Source: Dipteronia dyeriana
Taxonomy: Eukaryota; Streptophyta; Magnoliopsida; Sapindales; Sapindaceae
Direction of reading: 5' to 3'
DNA length: 64,000 nt
Assembly (NCBI GenBank): GCA_032871835.1
Contig: CM065301.1
Location: 81,934,069-81,998,068, forward strand
The first letter of the stretch is position 1. Each line of letters opens with the position of its first letter. This document shows positions 1 to 11,967 of the stretch, piece after piece. The notes under the pieces are model-generated. The model was not told the DNA's origin. It saw nothing but the letters and a program-made list of their open reading frames with translations, and did no database searches. The translations under genes and the position numbers were made by a program.

Positions 1-225
1 TGTCCCCCAGCAGAAGAAATCGTAAGACATTTTGTTTTCATTTACTTTGAGATTGAGTTATTAAAAGATTATTGTTTTATTAACACATGTTAATGTGTCC
101 AACTGTAGGGGTAACTGTGGTCCCTACACGTTGAGATTGATCGAGTACATTCTAGCGGACAAGAGGATTTCGATTGGTCAGAAGAGGATATGGAGATCAT
201 TCGAGAGAAGATGACAGTTAAGTAG
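1..225 (+). pseudogene. Ulp1-like (C48) cysteine peptidase, C-terminal fragment of a transposon gene
   Basis: Only the 3' end of the gene is in the window. An exon runs from the edge to 21, with a donor GTAAGA at 22, and the next exon starts after a TGTAG acceptor at 108. It reads GNCGPYTLRLIEYILADK, then, after a one-base loss near 160, EDFDWSEEDMEIIREK and a TAG at 223-225. The NCG block followed by an EYIL-type helix is the catalytic-cysteine region of Ulp1/SENP SUMO peptidases. Such domains are known passengers of plant Mutator-like elements (the Kaonashi type) and of some CACTA elements. It ends about 220 bp from the end of the oppositely oriented mudrA gene, so the two are tail to tail. 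The frameshift suggests it is dead. The family call is fairly firm; membership of one element with mudrA is inferred. Confidence 0.6.
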
Positions 226-442
226 TTTTATATACTAATTCTTCTGTACATGTACCATTTTTTTGTATAAAAATGTTTACATTGAAATAAAATTTTATTT
301 TAATTTTTGTTTCCTTTTCAACTATCATAAATCACAAGTTTAACAGTAATTGGAAATCCTATTTAATTATAATTGAAATTCATTTATTAAACAAGTCATA
401 CGAGTACTAAATTTCACATTTTTATCATCATAACACCTAAAA

Positions 443-3223
443 TCATTCCACGGTAGAGTCTCTGGTCTGGCATGTCTGTCATTTGTGGCCAACTGTATGA
501 CAAATGATACACTTGCGTCGGTATTCCTCAGGAACAACTCTGCTCGGACCTTCATTAATCAAAGTTGGGTTAGAACATCTCATGGAATTATGCCCTGGTT
601 GTCCACATCTTCTACAGTTTTATATAGTTGTCTCTCCGAAGACGATATATGTCGACCCGCCCTCGGGCGTCCTGCTTGTCTCTTGGAGATTGGATTCAAA
701 ACCACCCTCTCAGCGATGTTAGATGGCACAACCCAAGTGGAAGGATGTCCAACCGATATAATAGGAACCGAGTACGAGTCAATAAGTGTTTGTCTCTTGT
801 AGAAGTCCGCATATAGGGAGGTGAAATCCATGTTTCAGTCTTTGTAAAAACAATGAAAACAATGTGATTCGTGTTGCAGTAATATTAACCATATATTAAA
901 ACGTATGATGTACCCAACGACAGTGAGTGCATGAGATCATGGAAGTTGGTCCATTTAGAATTTGTTGCATGTGCAGGTCTTTCGGGCTAGGTCAACGGTC
1001 CACTATTTTCCAGACCGCTTCACAGAGAATATGTTCCAGTCAACTGGATTTACGGTCATAAAATTATACTTCTCCACGCGTTTTAGAATCACAAGATGTG
1101 CTGCGTCGGTCAACTGATGACGCATAGACTGTGCATCGCTATGACGATCATGAAACCAACATTGTAGCATATTCCTAATGAACTCTGCCAGAGTCAACAT
1201 AGGCAGTTGCCATGCAAATTTCAGGCATGAGTTTATGCATTCTACAACATTTGTTGTCATCACCATGTACCACTTATTGGGGCAGTGTACACGGGACCAC
1301 TTGTGTGGACCGACATCAATTGCATAATCATATGCATTCGGGTGCAAGTTTCGTAACTCTTCCATGTGCTGGTTACATTCCAACTCGGTGTAAGCTCGGG
1401 CTGCTTTGTCTATTATTGTGGCAACATCCTTTCTGTGATATCACTTTTTAATAATTTCATAAAAGTGCCAGCAACATAAGGTATGAGTGGCATAAGGAAA
1501 CACTTTAGAAATCCCTGCCTCAATACTTGCATGATGATCAGAAATGAAATCATCTATATGGCCAAGGGCACCTTTCAAGCAATCCAAAAACCACTCTCAT
1601 GATAGGGTGTTCTCTGAGTCACCCTAGCCAAAAGCAATGGGATAAACCTGTTCATTCCCATATTATGCAGTTGTAACAAACATTGTACCCCTGAATCTTC
1701 CCTTTAAATGGGTACCATCAACAACAATAACTTGACGCAGACACCTCTGGAATCCTCTAAATGAGGCACCCAATGATATGAAAAAGTAGAGTAATTTACC
1801 ATCTTCGTCGCACTGTAAGTCAGTGATTGTTCCGTGATTTTTTTCTTCCAACTAGTAACCAAATGATGGCAGTAGTTGGAAGGTTTCCTCATGAGTTCCA
1901 TAGGTGAGTGACAACATATAATCGAGAGCTTGATATGCCTTACTGTACATGATTTGAATGCCATCCATTGTTTTCATGTCGGCGATTATATCCTTAGAAC
2001 ATATTATCGACCATCATGTTGTTGCAATCTAGGTGCAACCACTTCTCCAATTATGACTGCATTAGCTTGTCGATGGCGGCAGTGAATCTTCTCTAACGGA
2101 CAAGTGTGTTCGTTGACAAAACTACTTACTTGGAAATATGTCGCTTCATCTCTCCTCACCGCTCTTAACTTCCATGTATAGTTGTCTATCAAACAAACCA
2201 GATGTAACGTTGTCTTGTTCGACCTTTTCACCTTCCACTCGAAGTTGTGCCGCAATGCAAAATGCCTAACCAATCTCTTCAAATCCTTTTTACTAGGAAA
2301 AAATTACCCTTTATATATCATACTTGTTGGTTCGTCTTCTACCAAGTTCCTGCTTCCACCCATACCAAAAGAGTACGATTCTGCTCCTGGAATTACCCAC
2401 ATTATGGCATTGTCAGAATCAGCTTTAGTTACATTAGGCTGGACCTCAAAGGTCTCAGCTATTTCTACTGCACTAGAACTACATCTGTGTACACGTCTTG
2501 CACGTCTTTCTGTTTGGACATGTTTTTCATCTTCCTCATTGTTCGCTACATTATTTACCGGATGCAAATTTAGTTTATTTGCCACTTCATGAATTGGCCC
2601 AAAATTCGATTAATTGTTCTGCTCATTATTCATGTCACTGTACATCTTATTATATTGGTGGTTGTACTGCCCAACATTCATTTCAATTTGACAACCAAAG
2701 AACTCGTCCAATTGAGGTCCAGGTTTATAACCATGGTCGGCTACTTCCGGTGGGACACCATACATGTTTTGATGCTCTTCGTTTCCACTTCTTTTTGTGA
2801 ACAATTGGTTGCTTCCGCCAGATGATCGAAATTGTTGGGTGTTTCCACGACCAGAGGTATCTTCAGCTATCACATTTGTTGTTGCCCTCTCAATTAGACT
2901 AACACATACTTGAGGGATCACCCTATCTTCCCCCAGCATAAACAAAAATTATCGTCGTTTCTTATAAATGTGCGACATGTTGTCCCGGGAACGATTGATA
3001 TAGATTGTAGATCATCAATGTATTTGTTCACATCGTACTTCACAACAGTTTGCAAGATCGACACCAGATCTACATAAGTCATATTCTTTGACACATACAT
3101 TCCTTCGTTATCGGAATCGAAAAACCTCTGACTTCCATCATATAATTGCTTTCATCGACCGTTGTAAGATATGACTATTCTCATCTGATCTATTGTCCAG
3201 TGAAAATCATCATCACAAACCAT
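443..3223 (-). pseudogene. mudrA-like MULE transposase, decayed
   Basis: The minus strand carries the parts of a MuDR-type transposase in order. The probable ATG is at 3223, with an N-terminal domain (YVSKNMTYVDLVSILQ, about 3115-3070). A MuDR DNA-binding domain follows at about 2282-2010 (KRLVRHFALRHNFEWKVKRS, then EHTCPLEKIHCRHRQA). The MULE transposase core lies at about 1851-1500 (SLGASFRGFQRCLRQ, VVDGTHLKGRFRGTMF). A SWIM zinc finger follows at about 1010-930 (WTVDLARKTCTC, SHALTVVGYII), then VGHPSTWVVPSNIAERVVLN at about 750-690 and a CCHC zinc knuckle CRRCGQPGHNSMRC at about 616-573. Several stops and frame changes interrupt it; one stop replaces the SWIM residue expected just before SH. 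It would once have excised and inserted the element. The family is certain; activity is very unlikely. Confidence 0.88.
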
Positions 3224-3291
3224 TACTAACAAATTAAAAAATTAAATTAAGTTTACAATTATTAAGAATTTAAAAAATTTATTAAGTGTAA

Positions 3292-3465
3292 GGGATCGAC
3301 AACATTATCAAAGGGATCGAGTTTTTTGGAAACGGATCGAGAACTTATTGTAAGGGATCGAGCTTTTTCCAAATGGATCGAGACCTTTTTCAATGGATCG
3401 AGAATTTTTTCAACTGATTGAGAATATTCTTCAAATTATCGAGCATTTTTTCCACATAATCGAGC
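3292..3465. repeat. Array of ATCGAG boxes with 20-21 bp period
   Basis: Nine boxes of the type GGATCGAG (the seventh has ATTGAG) start at 3295, 3316, 3336, 3357, 3377, 3397, 3417, 3438 and 3459. The spacing is always 20 or 21 bp, with T-rich filler between boxes. The array lies about 70-240 bp upstream of the mudrA start codon, in its promoter or subterminal zone. The positions are seen directly; a role as transposase- or host-factor-binding sites is inferred. Confidence 0.85.
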
Positions 3466-4810
3466 TTTTTTCAAAATATTCAAAACCTCGGTCCAATAAC
3501 AAATATGCTCGATTCTTCTTTACATTTTCTCGGTCAAACATGAAAAATACTCGGATCTATTCAATGTTCATACGTGTTCTTACAACACAAACGCATGCAA
3601 AAAATTGGAAATGCATGAAAACAGAAAAGATAATACACGAGATCATAAATATTAGTTACCTTCTTGTGCAGATTCTGGAGTGAGACAAATTTTTTAGAGA
3701 GAGATACAAGTTTTCAGACAACTTTTTTGGGGAGATACAAAGGAGTTCAGAAACTTGTCTTTTACAAATAAAAGTTTAGGGGCAACTTCAGTAGTTCACC
3801 ATAATAGGTGCCTTTTAAACTTAAGTTATTAAACCGGTGATATCATCACAAAAGAGAATAAAATGTGACATATCTCACAATTTCCACTTCAAAAATCCAT
3901 GTATGTGCAGGTGACAACTAAGATGTCTTTTATTGTTTGGCTGCCATTTGGCAGCTAAATAGTTGAAAAAAAAAAGAATAGGCAGTTTGCAATTAATTGT
4001 TCCAACTTCTATTTATTTATTTATTATTTTAGGAAAGTTGTTCCAAACTTCTTAATATAAAATTATAAAAATTATAATTATAATTATAAAATGGGATATT
4101 ATTATTTTCTCCTCTGAAGTTAGCCTATTTATAACTTTTCCCACTCTAGTTTTAAAAATGATCAGTCTTCTCTCTGAAAACCAAATTATTCAAAGATTTA
4201 CCTTTTGCATATTTCTATTAAATACTGGTTTGACCGTTAAACACCAAGATCAATATTGTAACCGCACTACTTCCAAAAAAGGATATTATTAGTTTCCCCA
4301 TGAGATTTACCATATTCATAACTTTGCCCTCTCCAGTTTAAAAAACAGTCAGTCTTCTCTCTAAAAACCAAATTATCACAATTTTTTTTTTTACTATGAT
4401 GCATTTAGTTAACAAAGCTATGGGATTGTTTAAACACCATTAAATCTCTTAACTATCCCTACCTACTCTACTCACTTATCACCTAGGTGATAACACCAAT
4501 CAACCAAATTCAACTAGCCCACCATCAATCTCTCGAATTAAAATCCCATGCTTATGCTATGTTGTTCGCATGTTCATCAATCAACAACATTTTGTTACTG
4601 CTCAAGGATATTCTAATGACAGTTGTTATCTTCTCCAGCAGAGGTATGTAATTATTTTGTGTGTAACCTTTGTATGTTGCATTTCAAATAATATAAACAT
4701 ATGCTTGTTACATAAAAAAAAAATTCTTGTTTTGCTTGTTATTAACACTAACAGACGAATCCCTGCTCATACTTTAGAAGCACTTCCAAATCAAATTTTA
4801 ATTTAAACTA
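3466..4810. other. AT-rich stretch without a recognised gene; one imperfect duplication
   Basis: No coding similarity is visible. About 4093-4200 and 4281-4390 are diverged copies of one segment (GGATATTATTA ... CAGTCTTCTCTCT ... AACCAAATTAT), offset by about 188 bp. The right part leads into the decayed FAR1-like gene. No terminal inverted repeat of either MULE could be found here. Confidence 0.5.
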
Positions 4811-6432
4811 AGGGGGGCCTTCAACTTGGGATTACACAAACACAACATATAACAACTACTCTTATGGTGGTTCATCTTACAACACTAATGACCAATAAGC
4901 TGCAATTGATCATTCACTTTTCACCGATCATACTCCCTTAACCCCATATGTGTGTACTTCAAACAATACAAGTATTCTCGAAGTCGACTCAAAGTTATCA
5001 GAGTTAAATGACCCAATTGAATTTACAAGTTTGTAACCTAATGATGTAATTGGGAAGGAGTTTGCTTCTATCGAAGATGTTAGGACCTTTTACAATAACT
5101 ACTCAATGTCCGTTGGGTTTAGCATTAGAAGAATGAAAAGAGGCATGATAGGTGTTATTACAATACATAGGTGTGTTTGATCAAAGCAAGGGTAGAGAGA
5201 ACAAAAATATATTGAAAAAATTTGACAAAATATATGAACCCAAATGTCAAACTCGAGAAGGATGTCGTGAGACATTCAAAGTTAATTATGAACGAAATAA
5301 TAACGTATGGGTTGTTAAAGAGTTTGTTACTTAACATACTCACAATTTGTCACCACGTAATCACATTCAATTCTTACGATCACACCGACGTGTCAAAGAG
5401 TAAGAAATTTCACAATTAAAGTCGTGGCGATTAGTTGGAGTCAAAACCGCCCAAGTCATAGATCATCTTGTGGATCAGACTAGTAGCTATTTAATGTCGG
5501 ACACACGAAAAAAGACTAGTAGAATCATTTTGATTCAGTTCAAAGGGATAAGCTTCAAACATCTAATGTCAATTTTGTTGTCAATTTTGTTATATCATAC
5601 TTGACTGCAAAAGCAGTAATGGATCTTGAATTCTTCTTCCATTACACATTGGATGAAGTTGATCGATTCGACAACTTGTTTTGAGCAGATTTGATGTCTC
5701 GTTCATACTAAGGATTTTTTGATGATGTTTTAGCATTGATGCGACATACAAAACAAATGCATAACGGAGACCTCTTATAATTCTTATTGGTGTCAATAAT
5801 CACATTTGTATCACCATATTCGGTTTAGGGTTATTAGGGGAAAAGACCATGGAGACATATACTTGGTTGTAATGAACTTTCTTTATTTCAACGCATAGTA
5901 AGATGCCACAATCCGTTGTTACAAATGGTGACAGAGCCATGCATAAAGCAATAACGATAGTGATGTATGAATCTGTTCAACGGTTATGTTGTCGACATCT
6001 TGAGTGAAATGTTAAAAAAAATATACAATATGGCAACTTCATGTGAGCATTCTACAGTTGGATGTTGAATTTTATGATAATCAGAAAGTTTGATCTAAAA
6101 TGGTTAAACATGGTCTAAAAATTTGGCTTGAACAACAATGGGTGGGTGAATGCAATGTATTCCAAATGAAATCAGTAGGCAAAAACTTTCTTAGAGATGG
6201 TTTCTTTTGTGGGATGCGAAGCACGTAACGTTGTGAGAATATGAATTCATTCTTTAATCGATCTGCTAATTGTCGACTTAAGATTTATGAGTTCATACAA
6301 AACATTGATAGGGCATTGGACCACATTCAAAATACTGAAACCTTTCACAATTATCAGTGCAGTAACATAACACCATTATATACTACTGATTTGTTAAGCC
6401 TAGAGAAATATGTTGCTAACAAAAATCTCTGA
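4811..6432 (+). pseudogene. FAR1/FHY3-type MULE-derived transposase, decayed
   Basis: Scattered plus-strand frames follow the order of a FAR1-related protein. A FAR1 DNA-binding (WRKY-GCM1-type zinc finger) region lies at about 5040-5420: DVIGKEFASIEDVRTFYNNY, SVGFSIRRMKR, then TREGCRETFKV and NNNVWVVKEFVT. The MULE transposase core is at about 5600-5860 (HYTLDEVDRFDNLF, FFDDVLAL, FLLVSIITFVSP). MPQSVVTNGDRAMHKAI is at about 5900-5960, and NSFFNRSANCRLKIYEFIQN followed by DRALDHIQ is at about 6241-6330, with a stop at 6430-6432. Many stops and frameshifts interrupt it. FAR1/FHY3 proteins are phytochrome-A signalling transcription factors domesticated from such transposases; this copy looks like a dead transposon or dead family member. 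The left limit is uncertain. Confidence 0.75.
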
Positions 6433-6644
6433 AATTTTATTCGGTAACCAACTCAACTAAAATCTCTATTGGGTACAATGTTTTTATAGGAAAACTAAAA
6501 ACCTAAAATAAAAACAACCTAAAAGAAACCTAAAAGAATTAGGAAAATATTTGTGGACCTATAATAAGTTAAAAATGATGCATGTGGAGCTGCCGAGTAT
6601 ACTGGCTGCAAACTGTGGTAAGAATTTAGATTTTAGTTTATTTT

Positions 6645-7140
6645 ATGTTGGACTATATTTCAAGGGTGAGTGTTGGAGAAATGAGGTTGTTATGTGTGGT
6701 TGTTCGTAGAGTTTGGTCACTTCAAAATGCGGTCGTTCACTGTACACTGAGGTTGGATAGTTGGTATGGTGAGAATGTTATTGATTGGGTGCAGAATTAT
6801 CTGAATGAAATTCATGAGAGTGTTGAGTTGAAGCATGTATCTATGAATGAAACTAGGGCTATTGAAAAAATGTGGAAGTCGTCGGACCAAGCTATGTACA
6901 ATGTTAATTGTGATGCAACTGTAAATATGGATGGTGATTTTATTAAGATTGGAATTGTGATTCATGATTCATACAAAATGGTAATAAAGTCGAGTTCACA
7001 GAATCACAACAACTTATTCAGCGTCAGTGGTAGAGGCATATGTGATTTTAAGAGGATACAGTTGGCTACTAATATAGGATTACATTAGATTGTGGTGGCA
7101 TTAGATGTTGTTGTGGTGGTTAAGTGGATTACAGAGCAGA
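6645..7140 (+). pseudogene. RNase H-like (RVT_3) fragment of a non-LTR-type retroelement
   Basis: The reading frame from 6645 contains MYNVNCDATVNMDGDFIKIG followed by IVIHDSYKMVIKSSSQ and FKRIQLATNIGLH. This matches the plant RNase H-like fold usually found at the end of LINE polyproteins or as free genes, where the NVDA aspartate is catalytic. After TAG near 7087 the similarity seems to continue weakly (VVALDVVVVVKWI). The usual reverse transcriptase upstream is missing, so this is a fragment. It lies about 210 bp after the FAR1-like remnant on the same strand, but the two are not related. Confidence 0.6.
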
Positions 7141-7589
7141 GTCACTTATTATAATACCTCAAAGCCGATACCCCACGAACCGGGATGTTATGGAATTCGA
7201 ACCTTACAAAAATATTAATTCACATATAACAACAATAGATAGCATCAATACCCTGCCTACAAATTACAGTACCCAAATCCGATACCACACATTTCAATTA
7301 AAATTTACAGAGTCTAACTTAAATACAACATTAAATAAAGCGAGTCCTTACAAAACGTACACACATGAAATTAAATATTTTGGCGATATGTATATCCAAT
7401 ATGCTAATATAAACTTCATCCATTCTATATCCAAGAGCTTACTCTGCAAAATGTTGGTGACAAGGAGTGAACCGTCAACTCGGTAAGTAAATTCATATAT
7501 ATTATGTAAAATAAAATAGTATTTGTAAAATCTTTATATTTAGAAAAACTTTTGTCATAAACTTTAAGAAGAACTCCAAACAATATAAT
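7141..7589. other. No recognised gene
   Basis: An open frame of 120 codons at 7124-7486 has biased Ser/Thr/Ile/Asn composition and no motif I recognise. Otherwise the stretch is plain AT-rich DNA up to the hAT target site. Confidence 0.35.
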
Positions 7590-7597
7590 ATTTAATA
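7590..7597. repeat. hAT target-site duplication, left copy (ATTTAATA)
   Basis: ATTTAATA lies directly before the CAGTGTTCTAG terminus and recurs exactly at 11200-11207 directly after the other terminus. Eight-base duplications are the hallmark of hAT insertion. Confidence 0.9.
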
Positions 7598-8267
7598 CAG
7601 TGTTCTAGAAATCGACTTAGTCGACAAGCGGTTCTGACCGCTGCGACTTGGCTTTATTCGACCTTTCTAGGCGACTAGAGTTGACTAGTTGGCCGCCTAG
7701 GCCGATTTCTAGAGCTGATTAATCAAACAATTCGTTTAAAAAAAATCCGGATCGAGTTGACATCTAGATTGAGTTGGTGAATCAGGCCTGAGCCTAAAAG
7801 TATTGGTTTTGGAGAAGTCTTTTGATATGCTGAATTTGAGTTTTCTTTTTGTTGGAAATAAATATCAACTGTGGTGGCATTGAAATTTGCATTTGGCGGA
7901 TTTGATATTCATATTTGTGTTTGTTTGTTGGTATTTATATAAATTTGTACATAAATGTTTGGTTCTGAACATGAAACAGTGAGGTGTTGGGTTCAACTTT
8001 GGTTTCGGACCTTCGGTCAGTTTTGTGTGGCCTTATAGAGAAGAAGAGCTGCAGAGAAAAAAAATGAAAATGATTGAGTGAAAGATAGAGAGTATTTGTG
8101 AAGAGTTGCAGAGAAACTGAAAGAAATGAAGTCTGACAACATATGAAATGAAGAGTTATAGAGAGTGATGAAGTGTGCGTTGAAATGAGAGAGAAAGAGA
8201 CTTGTTGCACATGGATTAAAAGAAGAAGATGAGTGATGATGTGCACGTTAATTGAGAGAGAGAGTGG

Positions 8268-8867
8268 TGTAGGAAAAAACACACGGCGGAAGCGGAAAAG
8301 TAGACTGGTATATTTTTAAAAACATTCCTTTAAATGAAAGAACCTTAACCCTTGATTAATTAACATATAATAAAAGTATCATACCTTTTTTCTTGTGACG
8401 ATTGAAGTTGTACCGAATGAAATCCGCAAGATCTTCTAATCCAATCATGAACATGAATCATCTAGGAGTGTGAGCTCCCTTTATTTGAATTGTATATCTG
8501 AGGATGAAAACAAACAAAATATTTTCTTTTATTAGTCACAATAACCCTCCTAGAGAAAACCCAATAACGTTTAGTCACTTATGAATTATCATCTATTTGA
8601 TTGAAGCTCGTTTGAACTCGATTCGACTTTTGTACACAAACCATTTTGATGTAAAGGATACTAGTGCATTATCGAAACAAAAACGTTTCCTCTTTTCTTT
8701 ATGCTTAGCCGAATTCTACACACAATGGGGGTTAGTTGAAGTTTTTTTTTTTTTTTAACTATATAAGCAAATAAAAAAACTTCACTCAAGTCTCCAACAA
8801 GCCTTCTGAAATCTCTCTATAGATTTCTTCTATAGATTTCTTATGCTTATCTAAATTCCACAATCTC

Positions 8868-8914
<47 letters not shown>

Positions 8915-10853
8915 ATATATATATAGAGAGAGAGAGAGAGGTGGTCAAATCCTCTCATAAGGAGGATTTATTTAGTAGGCAACGATCCTCAAGGATTTAC
9001 TTGGTGGCCAAGAATCTTCACTCAAAGAAGAATTATTTTTTACACCAAGACTCATATTCCAACTCATTAGTATATTTATCCAATAACTAATTATTGAATA
9101 TAAATTAATTATGACTTTATCAAAAACTTAATAATTTGACCAATTGTCAATTAGAGTTTTGATAGATATCAAATACTTCATAATTTGACTAGATAAATAA
9201 ATTTCTTTTATTTATCTGCTTATCAAATAAAGTATTTGATAATTATCATATTACCAACAATAGTATAACACTAGAAAACTTTTTCATACTAGCAAAAAGA
9301 TTTTATCTTTTAATTAAATAATTATTTAATTAATTAATTTTCATTTCATTAAATAATAAAATTAAAGCAATATATTAGGCTAATATCCATAGCCTTGCCG
9401 CCCAAGCTATATACATACATATATATATATATATATGTGGATCATATATTGTTTTTCCATTCTATTAAATCCAGTAGACTGTAATAAAAAGTCCACATGT
9501 GAACTATACCCATTCTTACTAAAAAAGAAGTAAGTCCACATGTATTAAATTAATACATTAATATAATTTAAACAACACATTTAATTAAAATGTGTAAATT
9601 ATATTCTTAATGTATTAATGTAATGCTAATCGCAACCTATTAGGGCCGCTCAAGGAATCTCACATCCTTGGCCGCCCAATCAGGTATTTTGAAGAGATCC
9701 CGCGTGTCTTGATCATACATAACCGCACCACTCCAAAACTTTTGGATTCCGAAATCTAAAAATAATTCTAGATGGACCTATAAATTAGTCCGGTAGAATA
9801 TATCAAGTGATCCAAGCAAGTTTATGTAAATTAGGGATATTGACTGGCTATCTAAATTTAAACTCCAATAGACATATCCTAAACACAATCAATAAATGAT
9901 TCACATATGTTCGGTCTATTAATTTTAGTTCATTCCACTAAAGAACTAAAATTGAACTCTTAAATAAATATAGAATAAGTTAATGTTCCTCATTCGTACC
10001 GTAGACAATTTTAATGGAGATAGTGTATCCTCGTAAAGAATATCAGTAATCGCCAAGAGCTCATAGACCGCATATATCTCTCCTAGTTACCATATTTACT
10101 CATATGACCACATATTGAATTTGGATATTTGGACTTGTCAAAAAACCATATTTCAATAGACACTATTGAAAATTTAACGTTAAGATTTAATATCCAATAC
10201 ATCAATATGTACATATGATGATATTCTACTCACATTAAATAAATGGAGTCACGATGTCTATATCTATAAATGAAGTCCTCTATCGACTAACAAATGAATA
10301 CCACCAAATCAGCGAGGATATATTATGCTATATAGTCGTACTCATTGAAGCCTCAAAAGATATCACTTGTAATCATAAGTCCATCATTTATCTCATGATT
10401 GAGATAGACTCTCCGATTGTCCTCAAGTGAAAACTTTTATCCATTGACGGTTTTGGATAAAGTATTTCACTGTGATCCTATTCAATGCACCTAGTGCATT
10501 AGATTCTTTTACCCAAAAATACCACACTTTGATGATTTTTGATTCATCATAACACATTTGATCCCACTCAAATGTTGACAAACGAATTTACAATTTTAAT
10601 AAGGTAAATGTGCCAAACCTTTATCTTAAGTTGTGAATATTGTTTAAGACTAACTAAATAATTGTGTTTACCTCAAATATATCCAGATGTACGAACAATT
10701 CTTCTTTTCTCATAATCTGTTGACCTTATGATTATTTACTTTTGACAATTATAATAATTAAACTATAAATTCTATAAGATTTGTTAAACTATAAATCATT
10801 TTATTAATATGAAAAGATTGTCAAATACATTACTATTGAACATAATTTCAACA
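8268..10853 (-). mobile_element. Probable solo LTR nested in the hAT element
   Basis: Read on the minus strand the segment starts TGTTGAAATTATG at 10853 and ends TTTTTTCCTACA at 8268, so it has TG...CA ends. It holds no gag-pol. The unoccupied site can be rebuilt from a partial internal repeat of the host element near 10950-10985, whose GAGAGTGGTTGGGTGG matches the joined flanks. The expected 5-bp duplication would be AGTGG (8263-8267) and AATAG (10854-10858). They differ by two G-to-A changes, the kind expected from decay of methylated DNA. The length of 2.59 kb is long for an LTR but within the plant range. Assignment to copia rests on the TGTTGAAATTATG start and general character. Confidence 0.55.
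8868..8941. repeat. Compound (AT)n/(GA)n microsatellite
   Basis: Alternating runs are (TA)n at about 8868-8884, (GA)n to 8911, (AT)n to 8925 and (AG)n to 8941. It lies inside the solo LTR. Confidence 0.95.
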
Positions 10854-11384
10854 AATAGTTGAGTGGATTGATGGAAGAAGAGTGACGATAAGCGTGGATT
10901 GAGAGAAGAAGATGAAGGATGTTGTGCACATTAATTAAGGAAGAGAGTGGTTGGGTGGATTGATAGAGGATGAGTGACGATGTGTTTTGTGCATATTAAT
11001 TGAGGAAAATAATATATGGTGGTGGGTTCTTATTGTAACCAATGAAAAATAAAATAAAAAATCAAAATAATCAAAAAACAAGAAAGTTGATATATGATAG
11101 AATTATAAAACTTGGAAAATAAATATTGCCGCCTAGGCGGTCTAGACGCTAGGTGCCGGTCCACCGTACAACTGGTGTCTAACATCTACTAGAACAATGA
11201 TTTAATAAAACATGACTTAACATTTAATACAATTTAAATAAGTAATATCAATAGATCAGCTAAAACAATAACTAAATCATATTCGATGAAATCATAAACA
11301 TTTCATTAACGGTATTGACAATATAAATAAAATAGTCATTTAATAATCATAATTTAAATCTCTATAGTTTTACATAAGTAAACA

Positions 11385-11530
11385 ATACGGATTAATCACT
11401 TTATAAAATGGTAAACATATAATTTTTCAGTAACAACGGTATGCATTAATCATTTTATAACGCATAAAGCAAATAGTTTTTTCGGTATAAACGTTATTCG
11501 TTAATCATTTTATAAGCCAGAAAACATATA
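11385..11530. repeat. Three degenerate copies of a ~54-bp unit
   Basis: The block TTAATCAYTTTATAA recurs at about 11392, 11446 and 11500, each followed by an A/T-rich tail ending near TAACAACG or TATAAACG. Confidence 0.6.
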
Positions 11531-11967
11531 ACTCATGTCTCGTAGTATCACAAGTATCTGTGTGACGTGACAATAATGTCATAATTACCTGTGTGATGTG
11601 GCAACATTATATTACGATACCTGTATGACGCATTAATAACAGTATGTGTATACACAATATCCCAACAAGACCGGTAAAAGTAACGGTAACTACACATAGT
11701 GAGCCAAAACATGAAACATAATTTTATTTACCTTTTCAAAATAATTATATGAAATATCAATCTTGAAAATCAGAATATTGTATTAATAATTATATCACAT
11801 TTTCACATCTTATAAATATTCCGAAACAATTATATCACAATATTTCAAATACTTTCGAAGTTATAAATCATATTTCCAGACGAAATGAACTTTTAAAAAA
11901 CAATAACATTAATCAGTCATTCCAAAACATAAGTCAATATGTCGAAAACCTTTAAATACGTAATATA

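Larger units (their letters stand above)
7598..11199. mobile_element. Non-autonomous hAT element, interrupted by a solo LTR
   Basis: The left end is CAGTGTTCTAG and the right end, read inward, is CATTGTTCTAG: 10 of 11 bases of terminal inverted repeat. Exact 8-bp duplications ATTTAATA flank it at 7590-7597 and 11200-11207. Subterminal stretches are rich in GCCTAGGC and GCGACT-like boxes (7620-7720 and 11127-11165), as is usual for hAT transposase-binding regions. Removing the nested LTR leaves about 1.02 kb with no transposase domain, so it must have been moved by an enzyme supplied elsewhere. GAGTGGATTGATGG-type internal repeats occur at about 10860-10985. Confidence 0.88.

Noticed and set aside
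3292..3465. Regularly spaced repeats that could be mistaken for a CRISPR array
   Set aside because: The repeats are only 6-8 bp with 12-14 bp T-rich filler, the context is plant nuclear DNA, and no cas gene is present.
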